From Burkholderiales bacterium (GTDB taxonomy: Bacteria > Pseudomonadota > Gammaproteobacteria > Burkholderiales > Usitatibacteraceae), in the NCBI GenBank assembly GCA_026786225.1, contig JAJAYN010000471.1, positions 1 through 13,717 of the forward strand: a stretch of 13,717 nt of DNA, read 5' to 3'. The translations under genes and the position numbers were made by a program. This document shows, in pieces, positions 7,894 to 13,717 of the stretch (its first letter is position 1; the number at the start of each line of letters is the position of its first letter). The notes under the pieces were generated by a model. That model was not told the DNA's origin, did not search any database, and saw only the letters and a program-made list of their open reading frames with translations.

Positions 7894-8000
7894 CGGGTAA
7901 ACGCGTGCAGCAAAGACACGCCGCTGCCCATGACCAAAAATGTCAACGCCACGACCAGTGCGGCGCCCTGCTTTTGTGTGTTGTCAAAAATCCGTTTCAT
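7884..8000 (-). CDS. 38-residue pilin-like micro-ORF
   Basis: A short minus-strand frame, ATG at 7998-8000 to TGA at 7884-7886. The peptide begins MKRIFDNTQKQGAALVVALT and continues with a hydrophobic stretch through FLVMGSGVSLL to a short end, FTRIA. A basic leader ending in Gly (residue 12), then AALVV and an uninterrupted hydrophobic helix, resembles the N-terminal segment of PilX/GspK-type minor pseudopilins, whose fifth mature residue is also often not Glu. There is no globular domain after the helix. An SD-like AAAGGG (8007-8012) is 6 bases from the ATG. It is divergent from the AraC regulator and beside pilU. It could be a genuine small membrane protein, a relic of a minor pilin gene, or a chance frame. 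Seen: frame, SD and helix. Inferred: pilin link. Confidence 0.42.
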   Translation of the reverse strand: MKRIFDNTQKQGAALVVALTFLVMGSGVSLLHAFTRIA

Positions 8001-8062
8001 GATGTGCCCTTTCCAAGGTTATTGAACGTATAGCCAGTATCGGCACTGTGATGCACGGGTTC

Positions 8063-8123
8063 TTGTAGAAACCTGCTGTGTTGTTGAACAAACTGGCTAT
8101 TCACTTGAATAAATCGGCTGTTC
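8063..8123. repeat. Three 19-bp direct repeats on a 21-bp period, probable AraC-type operator
   Basis: Copies begin at 8063, 8084 and 8105, exactly two helical turns apart. The second (TTGAACAAACTGGCTATTC) and third (TTGAATAAATCGGCTGTTC) agree at 15 of 19 positions and all four differences are transitions. The first, most distal copy agrees with the second at 12 of 19. Direct repeats about 21 bp apart are the classic operator layout of AraC/XylS regulators, one monomer with two helix-turn-helix motifs per site. The proximal copy begins at the -35 box of the adjacent AraC-family gene and fills most of the -35/-10 spacer, so binding there would probably repress that gene (autoregulation). Confidence 0.6.
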
Positions 8124-8132
8124 TCGTATGAT
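8105..8132 (+). promoter_or_regulatory. Promoter of the AraC-family gene
   Basis: -35 TTGAAT (8105-8110), 16-base spacer, -10 TATGAT (8127-8132, 5 of 6 to consensus). The predicted transcription start is about 8139, only about 3 bases before the ATG at 8142, so the mRNA would be leaderless or nearly so. The promoter is overlaid by the proximal 19-bp repeat. Confidence 0.55.
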
Positions 8133-8141
8133 GTCGCGGTC

Positions 8142-8912
8142 ATGAAGAGCACCGACGAAAAAATTCATATCTACGCATGGGCCGAGCGGTTTCTCTATCT
8201 CGGGCCAAGTACGAAGACTTCTTCACACCGCAACCACGCCGCGACGTGGCTGATTGCGCGCGAGGGGAAATTGCGCGTCACGCTGGCCTCAGGTGGCGTG
8301 ATCGAAAATCAGGCGATCTACCTGCCATCGGAAGTCGAGTACGCCACCGATCTGGCTTCGTCGAGCATTGCCGCGCTGTTTTGGGAGCCTGAGAGCACCA
8401 GTTTTCAGCGCGCACTGGCGCACATTGAAAACGTGCCGCGCGGCTTTGCGTGCACCCACGCCAATCGCGGTGAGTTGGTCAAACTCTATGAATTTGACAC
8501 CACGCGCGATGAAGCGGACGAATTGCTCGCCCGCATTTTCGGCTTCGCGCGATTGCAGGGTAACCAACCTGCCTTTGTGGATACGCGCATCAATGCGGCA
8601 CTCGCCTTCCTGCGGGATTCGCCGCAAGCCTACGACAGCATCGAAGCGCTATCGGCGCGCGTGTATCTTTCGCCGTCGCGTTTTGCGCACCTCTTCAAGA
8701 AAGTCGTGGGCGTTCCGGTACGCCGTTATGTGCTCTGGCTGAAAATGCGCCGGGCACTGGATTTGGCCATTGCCGGCGATTCACTAACGACGGCGGCGTT
8801 GTCTGCCGGGTTTTCCGATTCCGCGCACCTGTCGCGCAGTGTCAGGGCGATGATGGGTATCGCACCGGAGTTCCTGTTTCGGCAGCGCGAACGGCTGGTC
8901 ATTCATCAATAA
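8142..8912 (+). CDS. AraC-family transcriptional regulator
   Basis: 256-residue DNA-binding protein. The C-terminal AraC domain (about 150-250) has two helix-turn-helix motifs: the first around SIEALSARVYLSPSRFAHLFKKVVG (split here as SIEALSARVYLS, 166-177, and PSRFAHLFKKVVG, 178-190), the second around LTTAALSAGFSDSAHLSRSV (215-234). The N-terminal half (about 1-110) looks like a divergent cupin-type sensor (TWLIAREGKLRV, LPSEVEYATD); its ligand cannot be told. An in-frame stop at 8106-8108 and the absence of another in-frame ATG make the ATG at 8142 the only good start; it lacks an SD. No metabolic gene lies beside it, so targets are unknown; candidates are itself and the divergent micro-ORF. 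Family is firm, function open. Confidence 0.9.
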   Translation: MKSTDEKIHIYAWAERFLYLGPSTKTSSHRNHAATWLIAREGKLRVTLASGGVIENQAIYLPSEVEYATDLASSSIAALFWEPESTSFQRALAHIENVPRGFACTHANRGELVKLYEFDTTRDEADELLARIFGFARLQGNQPAFVDTRINAALAFLRDSPQAYDSIEALSARVYLSPSRFAHLFKKVVGVPVRRYVLWLKMRRALDLAIAGDSLTTAALSAGFSDSAHLSRSVRAMMGIAPEFLFRQRERLVIHQ

Positions 8913-8961
8913 CATCGCCGCGCTTGCCTGCCATTGCGGGCGTAAGCCGCGCTAAATATCG

Positions 8962-9027
8962 AAACCCCAGCATTGGCGGGCATTTCCAGCCATTTTGCCG
9001 CCAGGAGGCTCGCCAGTGCTGGCGTTT
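8962..9027. terminator. Long imperfect inverted repeat, probable bidirectional terminator
   Basis: The arms AAAC-c-CCAGCATTGGCG (8962-8978, first base A) and CGCCAGTGCTGG-c-GTTT (9011-9027) pair over 16 of 17 positions, with one C/C mismatch and one G-T wobble, around a 32-base loop. A second, alternative stem (GGCGGGCA near 8975 with TGCCGCC near 8997) lies inside it. It sits between the convergent AraC gene (ends 8912) and rlmL (ends 9035). In the rlmL direction the stem ends in GTTT followed by the T-rich CGATATTT. It may terminate transcription from both sides, or be a copy of a dispersed palindromic repeat. A smaller imperfect stem lies at 8922-8947 next to the AraC gene stop. Confidence 0.5.
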
Positions 9028-9034
9028 GCCTGAT

Positions 9035-10192
9035 TTATGCTGGTTTGCGATTGCTGCCGGCGATGATCTTGTATTCAAACAAACGGCACTCGATCTTGCC
9101 GTTGAACAAGGGCGTGCGCTTGCTCGCTGACAGGCGCACGCCCTTTGCCAGCTGCGGGTCACCGGTAAAAAAATAGGCGCGCCAGCCGGCGAATTTCTGT
9201 TTCATCCAGTCACCCAGTTGCGGATAAAGCTCGGCGAGATCGGTCGTGTCACCGAGGCGTTCACCGTAGGGCGGATTGGTAACCAGTACGCCGCTGGCCG
9301 CAGGGGCTGCCACCTCAAGAATGCTCACCTGCTTCAGGTGCACAAAATCGATCAAGCCATTTGCGGTGAGATTTTCGCGTGCGTCCGTGATCGCGTAGCC
9401 GTACTTATCGGTCCCGTAAATCGGCAACAGTGTGCCCGGCTTGATGCGCGCCCTGGCCTTGGCCACCTGTGCGTCCCACATTGCTTTGTCATAACTCTTC
9501 AGCTTGGTAAAAGCGAATTCGCGCAATTTCCCGCCCGATAACCCGGGCGCAATATCCAGCGCCATTTCAGCGGCCTCGATCAAAAATGTGCCGCTCCCGC
9601 ACATCGGGTCGAGAAACGCTTCGCCGGGTTGCCAGCCACTCAGCTTGATAATGCCGGCGGCGAGATTTTTCTTAAGCGGGGCCTCGCCGGTGTGATCGCG
9701 CACACCGCGCTTGAACAGCGGCTCACCGGACAAATCGAGATAGAGGCTCGCGTGCGTGGCATCGAGAAACACGTGAATACGGATGTCCGGATCGCGGGCA
9801 TCGACCGACGGTCGCAAATCGACCTGCTCACGAAACTTGTCGCATACCGCGTCCTTGACGCGCAGCGTAATGAAATCCAGGCTTTTCAGTGGGCAGCGGT
9901 GCGCGTTAATCTCGACCTTGATGGTACGTGACACATCAAACCAGCTCGGCCACGCCAGCATCGCCGCAGCATCGTAAATTTGTTGTTCATTGGCATAGGG
10001 GAAATGCGCCACACGCTGCAGCACGCGACTGGCCATGCGCGAATGCAGATTGGCCAGATAGCCAAGCGCCTTGTCACCATCGAAAGCCACCCCAGCCTCC
10101 TGCGCATGCGCCGTGGTGGCGCCGAGCGCGGTGAGTTCATCGGCGAGTACGCCTGAAAGGCCCCGCGGACATGGTGCGAAATAGTGTTCCAT
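9035..10192 (-). CDS. rlmL: 23S rRNA m2G2445 methyltransferase (RlmL-type, stand-alone)
   Basis: 385-residue class I SAM-dependent RNA methyltransferase. It is expected to methylate N2 of G2445 in 23S rRNA by homology to the N-terminal half of E. coli RlmKL, which is about 700 residues and carries a second enzyme (RlmK) absent here. A ferredoxin-like/THUMP RNA-binding region spans about 1-155. The Rossmann methyltransferase follows with motif I FLDPMCGSGTFLIEAA (193-208) and catalytic NPPYGERLG (306-314). The start ATG overlaps the hemJ stop by one base (TGATG). Last gene of the kdsD-kdsC-hemJ-rlmL operon, followed by the inverted repeat at 8962-9027. Enzyme class is firm; the exact target base is inferred. 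Confidence 0.9.
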   Translation of the reverse strand: MEHYFAPCPRGLSGVLADELTALGATTAHAQEAGVAFDGDKALGYLANLHSRMASRVLQRVAHFPYANEQQIYDAAAMLAWPSWFDVSRTIKVEINAHRCPLKSLDFITLRVKDAVCDKFREQVDLRPSVDARDPDIRIHVFLDATHASLYLDLSGEPLFKRGVRDHTGEAPLKKNLAAGIIKLSGWQPGEAFLDPMCGSGTFLIEAAEMALDIAPGLSGGKLREFAFTKLKSYDKAMWDAQVAKARARIKPGTLLPIYGTDKYGYAITDARENLTANGLIDFVHLKQVSILEVAAPAASGVLVTNPPYGERLGDTTDLAELYPQLGDWMKQKFAGWRAYFFTGDPQLAKGVRLSASKRTPLFNGKIECRLFEYKIIAGSNRKPA

Positions 10193-10608
10193 CAGAAAGG
10201 CTTCACCACAACGAGAATCACGATACCGATGAGTGCAGGTAACACCGGAATCTCATTGAGCCAGCGATAGAAAACGTGACCATGTACGTTGCGATCATTT
10301 TTGAAATCGCGTATCAGCTTGCCGAGATAAAAATGATGCGCCACGATCACCAGCACCAGCGCCAGTTTTGCGTGCAGCCAGCCGCCGCGAAAACCATAGC
10401 CGAGCCACAACCATATGCCCAGACCAAGTGTGAGGACCATGCACGGCGTCATGATGCCGACGTAGAGCTTTCGCTCCATGATCTTGAAGCGCTCAATGGA
10501 AATCTTGTCCTCGGCCTGCGCGTGATAAACGAACAGGCGCGGCAGGTAAAACAACCCCGCAAACCAGGCCACCATAAAAATAATGTGAAACGATTTAATC
10601 CAGAGCAT
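10192..10608 (-). CDS. hemJ: Protoporphyrinogen IX oxidase HemJ
   Basis: 138-residue inner-membrane protein of the HemJ (UPF0093, formerly CopD-like) family. HemJ oxidises protoporphyrinogen IX to protoporphyrin IX, the next-to-last step of heme synthesis, and is unrelated to HemG and HemY. Seen: N-terminal MLWIKSFHIIFMVAWFAGLF with the conserved His8, FYLPRLFVYHA (20-30), four hydrophobic helices, and WLHAKLALV with a conserved Lys81. Length is typical. The SD is weak (GGAA about 6-9 bases upstream). The gene starts 23 bases after kdsC and overlaps rlmL by one base, so it is probably transcribed with the kds genes. Identification from the N-terminal signature is strong. Confidence 0.92.
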   Translation of the reverse strand: MLWIKSFHIIFMVAWFAGLFYLPRLFVYHAQAEDKISIERFKIMERKLYVGIMTPCMVLTLGLGIWLWLGYGFRGGWLHAKLALVLVIVAHHFYLGKLIRDFKNDRNVHGHVFYRWLNEIPVLPALIGIVILVVVKPF

Positions 10609-10631
10609 GCGCAGTTTCCACTAACAGGGAC

Positions 10632-11165
10632 TCAACCCAGATACTTTTTCATCGCCGCATCCCAGGTGCCCTGGGTCTGCATGATCAAATCACAAAATTC
10701 GCGCACCGCCCCGTAGCCGCCCTCACGTGTGGTTACGTACTGCACGTGCTGCTTCACGTAGGCGGGCGCTGCAGGCACGCAGGCCGCAAAGCCGCAACGC
10801 GTCAGGAACGGCAGATCGACAACGTCGTCGCCCAGCCCCGCTGTTTGCGAAGGCGAAAGTGCAAGACTCTTCAGCAGTGCCTCGAACACGCCAAGCTTGT
10901 TCTCCACCCCCATAAAAAGCTGGGCGATACCGAGGTCGTTGGCGCGGCATTCCAGCGCTTTCGATGCACGGCCGGAAATGATCGCCAACGCCACGCCTGA
11001 TTGCTGCAGCATCTTCAAACCATGACCGTCGAGCGTATTGAATACCTTCGATTCTTCACCGTTGGGGCCGTAGTGCAAGCGGCCGTCGGTCAGCACCCCA
11101 TCGACATCGAAAACAGCGAGCTTGATGTGGCGAATGCGTTCCTTCAAATCCACGCGCAATGTCAC
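10632..11165 (-). CDS. kdsC: Kdo-8-phosphate phosphatase
   Basis: 177-residue HAD-superfamily phosphatase that hydrolyses 3-deoxy-D-manno-octulosonate 8-phosphate to Kdo and phosphate in LPS core synthesis; cytoplasmic and normally tetrameric. HAD motif I is FDVDGVLTDG (19-28, nucleophile Asp20, acid/base Asp22), motif II is ISGR (63-66), and motif IV is GDDVVDLP (112-119). It lacks a cap domain, as is usual for KdsC. The start is GTG (plus 11163-11165) overlapping the kdsD TAG stop by one base, supported by SD AGGGG (11173-11177) with a 7-base spacer. Its partner KdsD makes the arabinose 5-phosphate used upstream in the same pathway. Confidence 0.96.
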   Translation of the reverse strand: MTLRVDLKERIRHIKLAVFDVDGVLTDGRLHYGPNGEESKVFNTLDGHGLKMLQQSGVALAIISGRASKALECRANDLGIAQLFMGVENKLGVFEALLKSLALSPSQTAGLGDDVVDLPFLTRCGFAACVPAAPAYVKQHVQYVTTREGGYGAVREFCDLIMQTQGTWDAAMKKYLG

Positions 11166-12181
11166 TACAGAACCCCTGCGCGCATCAAATCCAACACGTG
11201 CACCGCGCCCAGCAACTTGTTCTGTTCATCGACCACCAGTAATCCGCTGGAGCCGATCTTGTGGCGCTGAATCAACTCTGCCGCTTCGACGGCAAGACGC
11301 TGTGGGCCAATGGTCTTCGGTGTGCGCGTCATGATGTCGGCGATCCTGATCGACTTGATGCTGTCGTGGGTTTCCAGCGTCCGACGCAAATCGCCATCAC
11401 TGAATACGCCGACCAGCACGCCGCCCGTGTCCAGCACGGCCGTCATCCCCAGGCCCTTCCTGGTCATTTCCATGATCGCCGCCGGCAGCAGCGCATCCAC
11501 CGTCACCGACGGCACCCGGTCACCCGTGGCCATCACATCGCTGACATGCATCAGCAGGCGCCTGCCGAGCGCGCCGCCAGGGTGGTGCATCGCGTAGTCC
11601 TCCTCACCAAATCCACGCGCATCCAGCAAGGTGACCGCCAACGCGTCACCCAATGCCAGTGTCGCGGTGGTGCTCGCGGTGGGGGCAAGATTGAGAGGGC
11701 AGGCTTCTTTTTCCACGGCCGCATCCAGGTGTACCGCTGCCGCCGTCGCGAGCGTGGAATTGGGGCGCCCGGTAATGGCGATGACCGGTGTGCCGCGACG
11801 TTTCAATTGCGGGAGGATCTTGAGGATTTCGTCGGTCTCGCCGGAATTGGAAATCGCAATCACCACATCATCCTTGGTGATCATGCCCAGATCGCCGTGG
11901 CTGGCTTCACCGGGATGCATGAAAAACGCCGGTGTCCCGGTGGACGCCAGCGTGGATGCAATCTTTCCGCCGATGTGGCCGCTTTTACCCATACCCGTCA
12001 CAACCACGCGGCCCTTTTTCTCCGATGTCTCGAACAAAAGTTTATGTGCGGCGATAAACGCGTCACCCAGCCGCAGCGCCAGCGCGCGCACGGCGTCGGC
12101 TTCAATATCGAGTGTCTCCCGCGCGAGTTTGAGCGTGCGCGCCGTGTCGGCAATAGAGCGGGGATGTAATAAACTTTCCAT
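11165..12181 (-). CDS. kdsD: Arabinose-5-phosphate isomerase (KdsD/KpsF/GutQ family)
   Basis: 338-residue cytoplasmic enzyme converting D-ribulose 5-phosphate to D-arabinose 5-phosphate, the first committed precursor of Kdo for LPS. An N-terminal SIS sugar isomerase domain (about 35-190) has VVVTGMGKSGHIGGKIAST (59-77), EASHGDLGM (92-100) and AISNSGETDEI (109-119). Two CBS domains follow (about 210-335). Length is near E. coli KdsD (328). An in-frame stop six codons upstream and no other start codon between fix the ATG at 12181, which has no SD. It is the first gene of the operon and divergent from the antiporter gene. The kdsD name is preferred over kpsF and gutQ because kdsC follows directly. 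Confidence 0.95.
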   Translation of the reverse strand: MESLLHPRSIADTARTLKLARETLDIEADAVRALALRLGDAFIAAHKLLFETSEKKGRVVVTGMGKSGHIGGKIASTLASTGTPAFFMHPGEASHGDLGMITKDDVVIAISNSGETDEILKILPQLKRRGTPVIAITGRPNSTLATAAAVHLDAAVEKEACPLNLAPTASTTATLALGDALAVTLLDARGFGEEDYAMHHPGGALGRRLLMHVSDVMATGDRVPSVTVDALLPAAIMEMTRKGLGMTAVLDTGGVLVGVFSDGDLRRTLETHDSIKSIRIADIMTRTPKTIGPQRLAVEAAELIQRHKIGSSGLLVVDEQNKLLGAVHVLDLMRAGVL

Positions 12182-12187
12182 GAGACT

Positions 12188-12193
12188 ATTGTA
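12188..12193 (-). promoter_or_regulatory. Candidate -10 box of kdsD
   Basis: TACAAT on the minus strand (5 of 6 to TATAAT) ends 6 bases before the A of the kdsD ATG, so transcription would start at the ATG itself and give a leaderless mRNA. No matching -35 is seen 16-18 bases upstream, so the call is tentative. Confidence 0.3.
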
Positions 12194-12262
12194 CCGTTAC
12201 TCATTCAGCAGCACGTCGGGCGACACCCCTTCGCTCTCGTTCCCTCTGCTCAATCGTAATCC

Positions 12263-12292
12263 TTGACGCACTATTTCCGAACCCATTCGAAT
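12263..12292 (+). promoter_or_regulatory. Candidate promoter of the antiporter gene
   Basis: -35 TTGACG (12263-12268, 5 of 6) and TCGAAT (12287-12292, 4 of 6) are 18 bases apart. Transcription would begin near 12299, about 6 bases before the GTG start. The -10 lies within the 10-bp direct repeat at 12280-12299. Confidence 0.28.
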
Positions 12293-12299
12293 CCATTCG
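12280..12299. repeat. Two 10-bp direct repeats in the kdsD/antiporter spacer
   Basis: AACCCATTCG (12280-12289) is followed directly by AATCCATTCG (12290-12299), 9 of 10 identical, one helical turn apart and ending 5 bases before the antiporter start. It may be a regulator site or a chance tandem duplication. Confidence 0.5.
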
Positions 12300-12304
12300 A
12301 CCCC

Positions 12305-13717
12305 GTGAATACCCATTCCACCCTGCCCATTGTGTTGATCTTGCTGGCCACTGCCGTCGTGACGGTGGTGGTATTTCGGCGCGTCAACATGCCGGCCATT
12401 CTGGGTTATCTGGTGGTCGGTGCATTGATCGGTCCGCATGCATTGGGCTTTGTGCCGGACACGCCACAGACCCGCTACCTGGCTGAATTCGGCGTTGTGT
12501 TCCTGATGTTCTCCATTGGCCTGGAGTTCTCGTTGCCGCAATTGATGGCCATGCGGCGCATCGTCGTCGGCTTCGGTGGCCTGCAGGTGGGGTTGTCGAT
12601 TGTCCTCGTGATCCTGATTGCCATGTTTGCCGGGCAAAGCTGGGAGGTGGGGCTCATCCTCGGCGGCATCCTCGCGATGTCCTCCACCGCCATCAGCGTG
12701 AAGGTACTTTCCGATCAGTCGCAGCTGCATTCGCCGCATGGCAAGCAGATTGTCGGTGTGCTGTTGTTCCAGGATCTGGCGGTCGTGCCGTTACTGGTAC
12801 TGGTTCCCGCGCTGGCGCTTTCCGGCGGCGCGCTGCTGGCGGAAGTCGGCTGGGCGCTGGCAAAGGCGGCGGTCGTACTGTTCCTGATTCTCACGGTGGG
12901 CCAGCGTGCCACCCGCGCATTGTTTGCGTTGGTGGCGCGTCAAAAATCCTCCGAGCTTTTTGTACTCACCGTGTTGCTCGTCACGCTGGGCCTGGCGTGG
13001 ATCACCGAAATCGCCGGTCTTTCGCTGGCGCTGGGTGCGTTTATGGCCGGTATGCTGATTTCGGAAACCGAGTACCGGTATCAGGTGGAAGACGACATCA
13101 AGCCCTTTCGCGATGTGCTGCTTGGTCTGTTCTTCGTCACCATCGGCATGTTGCTCAATCTGCAAGCCGTGCTGGACCGCTGGGTGTACGTATTACTCAT
13201 CCTTGTCGCGCTGCTGACATTCAAATTCCTGCTCGTTGTCGCGTTGGCGCTGCTGTTCAAAAACGACAAGGGTGTCGCACTGCGCTGCGGCCTGGCGCTG
13301 GCGCCCGCCGGTGAATTCGGCTTTGTGCTGCTTTCTCTTGCCGGGCAGATCAATGCCGTGCCCGCGGCCACACTGCAAGTGGTGCTGGGTGCGATGTTGA
13401 TCTCGATGCTGCTCTCGCCGTTTATCCTCGCCAAGAGCGAGAAAGTTGTCATGTACCTGGTCGCGAGTGAATGGGAAATGCGCGCGGTGCAGTTGCAGCA
13501 GTTGGCTATCCAGTCCATGGCCAAACGTGGCCACGTGATCATTTGCGGCTACGGGCGCTCGGGCCAGAGCCTGGCGCGCTTTCTGGAGCACGAGAACATT
13601 CCATTGATCGCGCTCGATACCGATCCCACGCGCGTCAAACAGGCCGCAGCGGGTGGTGATCCGGTCATGTTTGGCGACGGCACCAAAAAGGAAGTGTTGA
13701 CCGCGGCCGGTTTGGCG
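12305..13717 (+). CDS. CPA2-family monovalent cation/proton antiporter (KefB/KefC-like), 3' end cut off
   Basis: The frame runs open from GTG at 12305 to the last base, 471 residues without a stop. Residues 1-385 are the Na+/H+ exchanger domain with about 12 hydrophobic helices. It shows GYLVVGALIGPHALG (34-48), GLEFSLPQL (72-80), LFQDLAVVPLL (154-164), GAFMAGMLISETEY (244-257) and APAGEFGFVLLSLAG (333-347). An RCK/TrkA-N domain begins at about 408 with the nucleotide-binding VIICGYGRSG (411-420) and Asp438, and is truncated by the window. Such proteins exchange K+ or Na+ for H+ across the inner membrane and are gated through the RCK domain. The only other in-frame start after the TAA at 12257 is TTG at 12263; GTG is preferred because homologues begin near STLP. 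No SD is seen. KefB, KefC and YbaL cannot be told apart here. Confidence 0.93.
   Translation, partial: MNTHSTLPIVLILLATAVVTVVVFRRVNMPAILGYLVVGALIGPHALGFVPDTPQTRYLAEFGVVFLMFSIGLEFSLPQLMAMRRIVVGFGGLQVGLSIVLVILIAMFAGQSWEVGLILGGILAMSSTAISVKVLSDQSQLHSPHGKQIVGVLLFQDLAVVPLLVLVPALALSGGALLAEVGWALAKAAVVLFLILTVGQRATRALFALVARQKSSELFVLTVLLVTLGLAWITEIAGLSLALGAFMAGMLISETEYRYQVEDDIKPFRDVLLGLFFVTIGMLLNLQAVLDRWVYVLLILVALLTFKFLLVVALALLFKNDKGVALRCGLALAPAGEFGFVLLSLAGQINAVPAATLQVVLGAMLISMLLSPFILAKSEKVVMYLVASEWEMRAVQLQQLAIQSMAKRGHVIICGYGRSGQSLARFLEHENIPLIALDTDPTRVKQAAAGGDPVMFGDGTKKEVLTAAGLA

Noticed and set aside
8899..9162. 87-codon minus-strand frame running through the inverted repeats into rlmL
   Set aside because: It reads through palindromic intergenic DNA and the rlmL 3' end in another frame; no SD and no family resemblance.
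11261..12169. 302-codon plus-strand frame opposite kdsD
   Set aside because: Arg/His-rich translation with no recognisable motif; kdsD on the minus strand has full SIS and CBS domains.
12197..12739. 180-codon minus-strand frame opposite the antiporter start
   Set aside because: Its composition (runs of His, Gln, Asp) is typical of the antisense shadow of a membrane-protein gene, and the plus-strand antiporter frame has clear family motifs.

Overview
The window looks like a chromosomal segment of a betaproteobacterium. This rests on the gene set and order: a divergent yggS-proC-yggT / pilT-pilU arrangement, RNase G, HemJ rather than HemG, RlmL as a separate protein rather than an RlmKL fusion, and kdsD-kdsC divergent from a CPA2 cation/proton antiporter. 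I see no insertion sequence, prophage, CRISPR array, tRNA or rRNA. Nearly all DNA is coding. Genus cannot be assigned from what is visible.

Layout. (1) Positions 1-1146 (+) hold the 3' three quarters of rng (RNase G), cut by the window edge. (2) Positions 1171-5437 (-) form one tightly packed operon read right to left: yggS (PLP homeostasis), proC (proline synthesis), yggT (membrane protein) and a large dynamin-like GTPase. The first three overlap by 1-4 bases and the GTPase starts 6 bases after yggT, so all four are probably co-transcribed. (3) A 175-base divergent spacer leads to pilT and pilU (5613-7870, +), the two retraction ATPases of type IV pili. (4) Positions 7871-8141 are not empty. 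A 38-codon reading frame on the minus strand (7884-8000) resembles the N-terminal segment of PilX/GspK-type pseudopilins. To its right is an AraC-type regulatory region with three copies of a 19-bp motif on an exact 21-bp period. (5) An AraC-family regulator gene (8142-8912, +) begins about 10 bases after a good -10 box and has no ribosome binding site. (6) A long imperfect inverted repeat (8962-9027) separates it from the convergent operon. (7) Positions 9035-12181 (-) are an operon read right to left: kdsD, kdsC (Kdo synthesis for LPS), hemJ (heme synthesis) and rlmL (23S rRNA methylation). (8) Divergent from kdsD is a CPA2-type K+/H+ antiporter (12305 to the window end, +), truncated by the edge inside its RCK/TrkA-N domain.

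How the parts relate. PilT and PilU power retraction of the same pilus, and the pilin-like micro-ORF next to them may be related or a relic. YggS, YggT and a dynamin-like GTPase together recall the ylmE/ylmG genes beside ftsZ in Gram-positive bacteria, where SepF and dynamins act at division. That parallel is an inference. KdsD and KdsC catalyse two steps of Kdo synthesis, while HemJ and RlmL sit where many related genomes carry lptC-lptA-lptB.

The most interesting places are the 21-bp-phased operator array and pilin-like micro-ORF between pilU and the AraC gene, and the dynamin-like GTPase embedded in the yggS-proC-yggT operon. The remaining genes look like ordinary housekeeping genes.
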